From Desulfotignum sp. (lineage in GTDB: Bacteria > Desulfobacterota > Desulfobacteria > Desulfobacterales > Desulfobacteraceae): a stretch of DNA of 14,214 bases. The position numbers and the translations under genes are program-made. Position 1 is the first letter of the stretch; every line of letters starts with the position of its first letter. The notes under the pieces were generated by a model, which worked only from the letters and a program-made list of their open reading frames with translations, was not told where the DNA came from and made no database searches. The stretch lies in assembly GCA_021737445.1 (NCBI GenBank), contig JAIPDY010000069.1, positions 1 through 14,214 on the forward strand, given 5' to 3'. Below are positions 7,801-12,987 of this stretch, in pieces.

Positions 7801-7885
7801 TGATTGTCCGGCCAAGGCGATTCAGCTGCTGGCCTATGAAGATGACCAGATTCTGGCGAAACTAGACGGCTTATTTGAAAGGTAA
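4841..7885 (+). CDS. hdrA: Double-module HdrA-like iron-sulfur flavoprotein
   Basis: A 1014-residue cytoplasmic electron-transfer flavoprotein. Module 1 (about 17-450) has the FAD motif GGGVGG (21-26), the Cys pair C65/C68 and an inserted ferredoxin domain with C117, C120, C123 and C172. A canonical HdrA N-terminal cluster domain follows (C465, C467, C500, C525; the segments IGVFICDCG and GGCSPRTHE). Module 2 (about 600-930) has GGGVTG (604-609) but no ferredoxin insertion. Two C-terminal 4Fe-4S motifs complete the protein (C949/952/955/959 and C979/982/985/989). The modules share IQCVGSR (C255, C753) and a CS-x-(V/I)-CC segment, which shows an internal duplication. HdrA proteins carry out flavin-based electron bifurcation or confurcation. 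Here the partners are MvhD (6 nt downstream) and MetF/MetV, with no HdrB or HdrC. ATG 4841 has a weak AGG site; ATG 4778 would add 21 residues that look non-coding. Confidence 0.94.
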   Translation: MQKNNSSENTLSCDRRVLVIGGGVGGIRAALDLAESRRDVLLIDKSYAIGGLMTQLDRTFPTNNCDLCTVSPYLSQGARERHLDIKPMTCLTRLEGEAGAFSATLVTEPRYIDTEKCTACGECAKHFPEAVRVTPGLDPRAPTCMRYPQATPFAFSIDMDKVTDITALKKICKADAVLENDQRTETVIDVASVVLAVGADLFDPAVLDNYGGGQFDNVVTGLEYERIMSASGPFQGNLKRNSDGRRPKKVAWIQCVGSRGINKGDVPYCSGVCCMYALKEAMVTKERFGKDIETTVFFMDMRTHGKDYELYLNRARDEYQIRMVRSRPHSIVEKSDTKNLSITYALEDKPVQETEEFDMVVLSTGFRVGGETRDLAEKLGIDLNPHDFAATDHFNPVLTSKPGVYVCGVYESPKDIPETMVQASAAAAMAASNLPVVSVDQETEDLFMPERDITGNDPKIGVFICDCGFEIGGILDVDKLLTSVMTHQDVAVAQAVGYGCSSESMAKIEAMIVENQLNRVVIGGCSPRTHETKFQDLLRRVGLNRYLVEIVNLRDQNTWTHMNEPDRAQFKAVKLLQAGIAGVRKNRPLKDHTLPMSQNALVVGGGVTGMTSALKLADQGIKTYIVERAPALGGLARSLRKTIEGDHVADFVQTLVQKVTAHDKIQVLTRSIIVDHTGMPGLFKTGIQTGLRMNYMQIHHGVTVLATGALPNRPAQYGLGTFKNVITQLEMDSLLEDDAARVRSMDQVVMIQCVGSREKGNPNCSRICCQTAVKNALRIKKISPEIQVFVLYRDMRTYGFQEDYYRRARDLGVKFIRFSLDARPGVVETQGTLSVYTHDFILDSDIEIAADLVVLSTGLIADDETTEDLALLFHLPRTVDHYFLEDHVKLRPVDMAQRGFFLAGTAHSPKTIRESITQAQAAAGRAQTLLAKKEINLGACVAKVDTKKCASCLVCVRACPFDVPFINAEGVSQIDADKCHGCGVCAGDCPAKAIQLLAYEDDQILAKLDGLFER

Positions 7886-7891
7886 ATATCC

Positions 7892-8329
7892 ATGGAAACT
7901 TTTGAACCTGAAATTGTCGCATTCTGCTGCCATTACTGCGCCTATACCGCAGCAGACATGGCCGGCAGCAAACGCATATCCTATCCATCCAATGTCAAGA
8001 TCATCCGGGTGCCCTGCACCGGCAAGGTGGATGCCATCCATCTGATGAAAGCCCTGGAAATAGGGGCTGACGGGGTTTATGTGGCCGGATGTCTGGCCGG
8101 GGACTGCCATTTTAAAAACGGCAATGTCCGGGCTGAAGCCCGGGTGAACCGTGTGAAAAAAATGTTAACCGAACTGGGCTGGGAACCGGAACGGGTGGCC
8201 ATGGTCAAACTGTCCGCCGGGATGGGTGAACAGTTTGCCGAAACCGCCCGAAAATTTACTGAAACCATAAGAAAACTGGGTCCTGGCCCCGGGAAACGCA
8301 CCGGGATCGATGACAGGGCCGCCAGTTGA
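7892..8329 (+). CDS. mvhD: MvhD-type [2Fe-2S] electron-transfer protein
   Basis: A 145-residue homologue of MvhD, the small subunit that links hydrogenase or formate dehydrogenase to HdrA in methanogens and is also found with Hdr-like complexes in bacteria. The family Cys pattern is present: FCCHYC (C12, C13, C16), PCTGKVD (C42) and GCLAGDCHF (C67, C72). These supply the ligands for the [2Fe-2S] cluster. The last motif commonly reads GCHxGDCHY in the family, so the Leu and Phe here are mild variants. The gene starts 6 nt after the hdrA stop, with AAAGG (7878-7882) inside the end of hdrA, so the two should be translated together. It is predicted to be the electron entry or exit port of the complex. 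No hydrogenase or formate dehydrogenase gene is in the window, so the redox partner is unknown. The last 15 or so residues are variable and probably disordered. Confidence 0.93.
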   Translation: METFEPEIVAFCCHYCAYTAADMAGSKRISYPSNVKIIRVPCTGKVDAIHLMKALEIGADGVYVAGCLAGDCHFKNGNVRAEARVNRVKKMLTELGWEPERVAMVKLSAGMGEQFAETARKFTETIRKLGPGPGKRTGIDDRAAS

Positions 8330-8357
8330 TTTTTAAATATTTCTTCGGAGAAAATAC

Positions 8358-9023
8358 ATGATTACAGCAGAACAAAAACCCATGCAGGAAATCATTCAGT
8401 ATATTGCGCCTTACAGCAAAATTCTTCTGGTGGGCTGCAATGAATGTGTGACGGTCTGTGCCGCCGGCGGCAGAAAAGAGGTCGGCCTGCTGGCTTCGGC
8501 CCTTCACCTGAATCACCTGAAACAGGGCAAAACCATTGATATCAAGGAGATCACCCTGGAGCGCCAGTGTGATCCTGAATATGTTGAAGAACTGGCCCCT
8601 TATATAGATGGTGTCGATGCTGTGGTGTCCATGGCATGCGGCTGCGGTGTACAGACCGTTGCCGGCCGGTACAAAAAATCTCCTGTGTTTCCGGCGGTGA
8701 ATACCCGGTTCATGGGCGCGTCTCTGGGGCAGGGGGTCTGGGCTGAGCGGTGTAAAGGCTGCGGTGACTGCGTCTTGGGCATCACCGGCGGTATCTGTCC
8801 GGTGGCACGGTGTTCCAAACACCTGTTCAACGGACCGTGCGGCGGCACCTCCAACGGCCAGTGCGAGATCGGGCCTGAAACCGACTGTGCCTGGCGCCTT
8901 ATCTGGGAACGGTTAAAAGAACTGGGTATGGAAGACAGGTATGAGGATCTGATGAATGCAAAAGACTGGAGACCAGGGGGTGCGGCCGGACCCGGAAAAA
9001 TTATCAGGGAGGATTTGGCATAA
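8358..9023 (+). CDS. metV: MetV, Cys-rich partner subunit of methylenetetrahydrofolate reductase
   Basis: A 221-residue protein of the MetV (methylene-THF reductase C-terminal domain) family. MetV pairs with MetF in acetogens and related anaerobes and links the flavin to a redox partner. It contains 14 Cys, including GCNECVTVC (C27, C30, C34), C71, ACGCG (C94, C96), a ferredoxin-like CKGCGDC (C132, C135, C138) with C147 and C152, and FNGPCGG (C161) with C169 and C177. These are likely ligands for iron-sulfur clusters and/or zinc, though I cannot assign each site from sequence. GGAG (8347-8350) is 7 nt before ATG 8358. Its stop overlaps the metF start by one base (TAATG), so MetV and MetF should be made in equal amounts. 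Its place between mvhD and metF supports a MetFV-HdrA-MvhD complex. Family confidence is high; the electron path is inferred. Confidence 0.92.
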   Translation: MITAEQKPMQEIIQYIAPYSKILLVGCNECVTVCAAGGRKEVGLLASALHLNHLKQGKTIDIKEITLERQCDPEYVEELAPYIDGVDAVVSMACGCGVQTVAGRYKKSPVFPAVNTRFMGASLGQGVWAERCKGCGDCVLGITGGICPVARCSKHLFNGPCGGTSNGQCEIGPETDCAWRLIWERLKELGMEDRYEDLMNAKDWRPGGAAGPGKIIREDLA

Positions 9024-9946
9024 TGAATACACAAAGCAGACTTGAAAAAATTCTGGCATCCGGTGAACTGGCAGTGACCTCTGAGTGCGGCCCGCCCCGG
9101 GGTGCCCGGCCTGAAAAGGTCAAGGAAAAATCAGCCCTGCTCAAAGACCATGTGGACGGTATCAATGTCACGGACAATCAGACCGCCATGGTCAGGATGT
9201 CTTCGTTTGCCGCTGCTGTCATCATCAAACAGATGGGGCTGGATCCCATCATGCAGATGGTGGCCAGGGACCGAAACCGCCTGGCCATGCAGAGCGATAT
9301 CATCGGGGCCTATGCCTTTGGCATCAACACCATGCTGTGTCTGTCCGGTGACCATGCCAAGTTCGGGGATCACCCCATGGCCAAAGGCGTGTTTGACATC
9401 GATTCCGTGCAGATGATCAACATGGTGCGGCGCATGCGCGATGATGAGACATTTCAGGGGGGCGCCAAAATTGACGGGGCACCCAAAATGTTCATCGGTG
9501 CGGCAGCCAACCCCTTTGCCGATCCCTTTGAACTGCGGGTCATGCGCCTGGCCAAAAAAATAAAGGCAGGTGTTGACTTTATTCAGACGCAGTGTATTTT
9601 TAACCTGGACAAATTTGAAGAATGGATGAAAGGTGTCACAGACCGGGGACTGGATAAGAAAGTGCATATCCTGGCCGGCATCACACCCATGAAATCGGTG
9701 GGAATGGCCCGGTATATGAAAAACAAGGTGCCGGGGATGGACATACCTGATACAGTGATTAAACGGCTGGAAGGGGTGTCAAAACAACAGCAGCCAGAAG
9801 AAGGTATTAAAATGGCCGTGGAGTCCATTGAGCGGATCAAACAGATCAAAGGGGTTCACGGGTTTCATATCATGGCCATTGAATGGGAAGAAAAAGTGCC
9901 TCAGATTGTTGAACAGGCCGGATTGTATCCCAGACCCAAGGTATAG
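9023..9946 (+). CDS. metF: 5,10-methylenetetrahydrofolate reductase, canonical paralogue
   Basis: A 307-residue MetF that interconverts 5,10-methylene-THF and 5-methyl-THF in the methyl branch of the Wood-Ljungdahl pathway. Family marks are Glu21 in TSECGPPRG (the E. coli Glu28 equivalent), NVTDNQ (49-53 region), ARDRNRLAMQSD, Asp110 in LSGDHAKFGDHP, the FIQTQCIFN strand, GITPMKSVGMARYM, and the C-terminal GFHIMAIEWEEKVPQIVEQAGL. The TIM-barrel is complete. AGGGAGG (9007-9013) lies inside the end of metV, and the ATG shares a base with the metV stop, so translation is coupled. MetF/MetV types without an NADH-binding subunit rely on other proteins for electrons; here HdrA and MvhD in the same operon are the obvious candidates. 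A more divergent MetF opens the operon at 3867. This copy is the better candidate for the catalytic subunit. Confidence 0.95.
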   Translation: MNTQSRLEKILASGELAVTSECGPPRGARPEKVKEKSALLKDHVDGINVTDNQTAMVRMSSFAAAVIIKQMGLDPIMQMVARDRNRLAMQSDIIGAYAFGINTMLCLSGDHAKFGDHPMAKGVFDIDSVQMINMVRRMRDDETFQGGAKIDGAPKMFIGAAANPFADPFELRVMRLAKKIKAGVDFIQTQCIFNLDKFEEWMKGVTDRGLDKKVHILAGITPMKSVGMARYMKNKVPGMDIPDTVIKRLEGVSKQQQPEEGIKMAVESIERIKQIKGVHGFHIMAIEWEEKVPQIVEQAGLYPRPKV

Positions 9947-9983
9947 ATGCAGGTTATATATAAAGACATAAGGAGACCTTAAC

Positions 9984-10370
9984 ATGAGCGAACAAAAACT
10001 CATTTTAGTTGTAGATGATGATCCGGATCTGGTTGAGGCCGTATCCATGAAGCTTGAAGCCAAAAATTTCAGAGTGGCCAAAGCCTATGACGGTGTGGAA
10101 GCCATGGACCGCATCAAAGAGGAAAAACCGGCCCTGGTGATTCTGGATGTGATGATGCCCCGGAAAAACGGATGGGATGTGTGTGAGGAGATCAAAAACG
10201 ATGACGGGTTGAAAGATATTGCAGTGGTGCTGCTTACTGCCGTGGCAGATTCGGTCAAAACCACCAGCTACACCCATCATGACGGCAAAACCACCCTGGC
10301 AGATGACTATATCCCCAAACCCATTGATCTGGATGAGCTGATGGAGATCGTGGCTGATCATTGCAGCTGA
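9984..10370 (+). CDS. Stand-alone response-regulator receiver protein (CheY-like)
   Basis: A 128-residue single receiver domain with no output domain. The acidic pocket is Asp11/Asp12, the phosphoacceptor Asp55 in VILDVMMP, the switch Thr85 in LLTA, and the conserved Lys112 in IPKPID. The loop between the Thr and the Lys is longer than in CheY (about residues 88-106, containing SYTHHDGKTTL), a subfamily feature that may set partner specificity. It begins 37 nt after metF, with AGGAG (9971-9975) 8 nt before ATG 9984. No terminator separates it from metF, but one follows at 10409, so it appears to be the last gene of the metF-hdrA operon. Likely roles are protein-protein control or a phosphorelay with the kinase at 11412 or the hybrid at 12988. 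The target is unknown. Confidence 0.95.
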   Translation: MSEQKLILVVDDDPDLVEAVSMKLEAKNFRVAKAYDGVEAMDRIKEEKPALVILDVMMPRKNGWDVCEEIKNDDGLKDIAVVLLTAVADSVKTTSYTHHDGKTTLADDYIPKPIDLDELMEIVADHCS

Positions 10371-10408
10371 GCTGCCTGGTTTGCCTGTTCAGCCTGTGCA
10401 CACAGATG

Positions 10409-10466
10409 ACCGGTGATGGCGGAAAGAAGAGCAAACCGACTGCTTTTCGCCATCCGGTTTTCTTTT
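10409..10466 (+). terminator. Rho-independent terminator after the receiver gene
   Basis: The left arm ACCGG-TG-ATGGCG-G-AAAG (10409-10426) pairs with CTTTTCGCCATCCGGT (10443-10458), with a 2-nt bulge and one G-T apposition, enclosing a 16-nt loop. TTTTCTTTT follows directly (10458-10466). It marks the end of the 3867-10370 operon. The T-tract ends only 4 nt before ATG 10471 and 22 nt before ATG 10489 of the next gene, so partial read-through could feed the signalling operon. Confidence 0.8.
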
Positions 10467-10488
10467 ACACATGGTTGTGTACCTGACC

Positions 10489-11415
10489 ATGAAGCAGATA
10501 TCCATAAACGGCATCCGCCTGGGACCGGGTATGGTCCGGGTGGGCCAGCGGTTTGCATACGGGCAGAGCACAGTGCCGATCTATCAGACCCTGTCTTTGC
10601 AGCGGATCAACATGGTCTGTGCCGGCCTGCACTGTCTGGATAACCGGATCGATTTTTCCGGCTGCCTGGAGTCTGGACACAAAGAAACCGCCGCCCGGAT
10701 CCAGAAGGGTTCTCCTGACCTGCCAGAGGTGAGCCTGGTGTCCATTTATCCCCATCGCGGCAGCCTTCAGGTGCCGGCCGTATTGATCCGGATGCTGGCC
10801 AGGGGCAATATCTCTTTTTTTCATCTGGTATCCTCCCATGCCGTGGTCTGTGTGGTCATTGAATCCTGTCACCAGGACCGGTTGATTACCCTTTTGGAAA
10901 CCGCTTTTGACCTGCCCCCTTCCCATACTCCCTATCTCCAGGAAATTGATCAAAACATAACCCGGTTTTTAAAAAAATATCCTGAAACCCGGGCCACATA
11001 TGTGGAGGAAAAAATCAAGACCTATGGGATACAGGTGACTTTCGGCCTGGCCCTTTATCAGGTTCGATGCTCCCAAGACCAGCTGGCAGCTGTTTATGTT
11101 TATATGGAAGGCCTGGACAGCAAATTTTATTTTATGTCTGCCATGCCCGGACCGGCCAAGATGGTTGAGTTTTTTTTTCTCACAGACCCGGATGCCGGCG
11201 GAACACCGTCAATGACTGTGGACCTGATCTGTTTTTACGGCCCCCATTTCGGGGACCGGTATCGAATTTTGCAGACCGCTCTGAACTGCCTGGATATTGA
11301 CCAGGTACCACTGCTTTTGGCCGGCTGTACCGGTGCCAGCATCAGCCTGGTGGTTCCTGCCGGAAAGGGCCGGGCAGCCGATAATGCCCTTGCCAGAGGA
11401 TTTGGTGTCCCATGA
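10489..11415 (+). CDS. ACT-domain-like protein of unknown function, coupled to a histidine kinase
   Basis: About 308 residues from ATG 10489. Two regions resemble ACT ligand-binding domains of the aspartokinase type. One is about residues 81-141 (SLVSIYPHRGSLQVPAVLIR, then SHAVVCVVIE). The other is about 244-303 (VDLICFYGPHFGDRYRI, then LLAGCTGASISLVVP). ACT domains commonly bind amino acids and regulate enzymes or transcription. The middle part (about 150-240) and the N-terminus (ISINGIRLGPGMVRVG) are unassigned. There is no signal peptide or membrane segment, so it is probably cytoplasmic. The stop overlaps the kinase start (ATGA, 11412-11415), which implies translational coupling and joint function, perhaps as a ligand-sensing partner of the kinase. 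Neither ATG 10489 nor ATG 10471 (6 residues longer) has a Shine-Dalgarno site, and a terminator lies directly upstream. The ACT assignment is by eye and moderate in confidence. Confidence 0.78.
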   Translation: MKQISINGIRLGPGMVRVGQRFAYGQSTVPIYQTLSLQRINMVCAGLHCLDNRIDFSGCLESGHKETAARIQKGSPDLPEVSLVSIYPHRGSLQVPAVLIRMLARGNISFFHLVSSHAVVCVVIESCHQDRLITLLETAFDLPPSHTPYLQEIDQNITRFLKKYPETRATYVEEKIKTYGIQVTFGLALYQVRCSQDQLAAVYVYMEGLDSKFYFMSAMPGPAKMVEFFFLTDPDAGGTPSMTVDLICFYGPHFGDRYRILQTALNCLDIDQVPLLLAGCTGASISLVVPAGKGRAADNALARGFGVP

Positions 11416-12935
11416 AATATGACAGCTTTACCCCTGATGAAATGTTCTGGCGGGTGCGAATTTTTGATGCACTGTCGTATCCGTCTGTCATTGTTACACC
11501 GGATAAAACCGTGGTAGGGGCCAACAAAAAATTTTACGATGTCTATGGCCTGAGTCCTGAGGATATTCTGGGCAAAAAATGCTTCCACTCTTTTTTGTAC
11601 AGGGATACGCCCTGTAATTCAGACGATTGTCCCATCTCACGGGTGATCAAGAACAGGGCGGCCCATAACTACACCCTCAAGCGCCAGTATAAATGGGAGG
11701 AACGCGTGTTTTCTCCGATTTTTGATGATAATCAGGAGGTGGCGTTTGTGCTTTCCAGTATCCGGGACATTACCCGAACCAAATCCCTTGAAAATCAGCT
11801 TATCGGGGTTAAGGAGTTTATCACCCGGGTTATCTATGCATCGGCCAGTGCCATTATCGCTGCGGACCGGTCCGGCAAGATCGAGTTGATGAATTCCGTG
11901 GCCAAGGAGCTGTTCGGTGCGTATAACGGTGCAGAAGGCACCATCACCCATACCGAGCAGCTGTATCCCCCGGGCAGGGCCAAGGAGATCATGAAAATGC
12001 TGCGGGATGAAAAAATAGGGGGCAGGGGCAAGCTGATCATTCCCCGGACCACCATTGTCAATGCCAAAGGTGAAAAAATCCAAGTGGAGATGTCAGCTGC
12101 CATCATCTATGATGAGCATGGCAATGAATCCGCCACAATGGCCATCTATAACGATCTCAAGGATAAAATCAAGGTTGAAAAACAGTTGAAGCTGACCCAG
12201 AAGCAGCTGGCCCAGTCTGAAAAAATGGCGTCCCTGGGACAGCTGGCCGCAGGGGTGGCCCATGAGATCAACAACCCGCTCACCGGTATTTTATTTTATG
12301 CCAGCCTGCTTTTGGAGCGGCTGGACCTGGATGAGGATGCCAAACAAGACTTAAATTATATTGTGGAAGATGCCAACCGGTGCAAAAATATTGTAAAAAG
12401 CCTTCTGGTTTACAGCCGGAGCACCGATTCCAACAAGCGAATTGTCCAGATCAATGAAATTGTGGAACAGAGCCTGAAACTGATCCGGGACCAGAAAAAA
12501 TTCCGCAATATCCAGATCCGGCGGTACCTGTCTGAGGAGATGATGCTCATCAATGCCGATACCAGCAAGTTGAACCAGGTGGTCATCAATCTGATCATGA
12601 ATGCGGCAGATGCGATGAAAGGCAGCGGCAGGATCACGCTGCATACCTACAAGGACAGACCCCATAAAAAGGTTTTTTTAGAGGTCAAGGACACCGGAGA
12701 AGGCATTGCCAGGGAAAATCTGTCAAAAATTTTTGACCCGTTTTTTACCACCAAAGAAGTGGGAAAAAGCACAGGACTGGGATTGAGCATTGTTTACGGA
12801 ATTATAGAAGAGCACGGGGGCAGAATTTCAGTCAAGGAAACCGGGGTCAAAGGTACCACATTTATTATTGAATTTCCCCTGCATCTGCCCATGGAAAACG
12901 GGCCCCATTTTTGTGATCCGTCCGGGCCGGAATAA
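11412..12935 (+). CDS. Cytoplasmic PAS-PAS sensor histidine kinase
   Basis: A 507-residue histidine kinase with no membrane segment. Two PAS-type sensor regions, about 12-122 and about 135-255, precede a coiled-coil linker (KQLKLTQKQLAQSEK). The HisKA H-box HEINNPL follows with phospho-acceptor His284. The ATPase domain shows the N-box (NLIMNAADAM, N397), the G1 box DTGEG (D427), FDPFFTTK and the G2 box TGLGLS (T454-). The first PAS has Cys57-x-His59 and Cys68-x4-Cys73, a possible metal or redox site of a kind seen in PAS proteins of Desulfobacterota. The start overlaps the ACT-like gene stop by 4 nt. Likely targets are the stand-alone receiver at 9984 and the receiver domain of the hybrid at 12988. 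The signal is cytoplasmic and unknown; neighbouring C1/acetyl-CoA genes make redox or metabolite sensing plausible. Confidence 0.95.
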   Translation: MKYDSFTPDEMFWRVRIFDALSYPSVIVTPDKTVVGANKKFYDVYGLSPEDILGKKCFHSFLYRDTPCNSDDCPISRVIKNRAAHNYTLKRQYKWEERVFSPIFDDNQEVAFVLSSIRDITRTKSLENQLIGVKEFITRVIYASASAIIAADRSGKIELMNSVAKELFGAYNGAEGTITHTEQLYPPGRAKEIMKMLRDEKIGGRGKLIIPRTTIVNAKGEKIQVEMSAAIIYDEHGNESATMAIYNDLKDKIKVEKQLKLTQKQLAQSEKMASLGQLAAGVAHEINNPLTGILFYASLLLERLDLDEDAKQDLNYIVEDANRCKNIVKSLLVYSRSTDSNKRIVQINEIVEQSLKLIRDQKKFRNIQIRRYLSEEMMLINADTSKLNQVVINLIMNAADAMKGSGRITLHTYKDRPHKKVFLEVKDTGEGIARENLSKIFDPFFTTKEVGKSTGLGLSIVYGIIEEHGGRISVKETGVKGTTFIIEFPLHLPMENGPHFCDPSGPE

Positions 12936-12987
12936 AAACAAAAATACCCTGCAAAGGGGTTGTACAAATAACAGGATAAAATCAGAT

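Noticed and set aside
10413..10643. Short + strand open frame across the terminator
   Set aside because: It starts inside the terminator stem and runs out of frame into the ACT-like gene; there is no ribosome site or domain.
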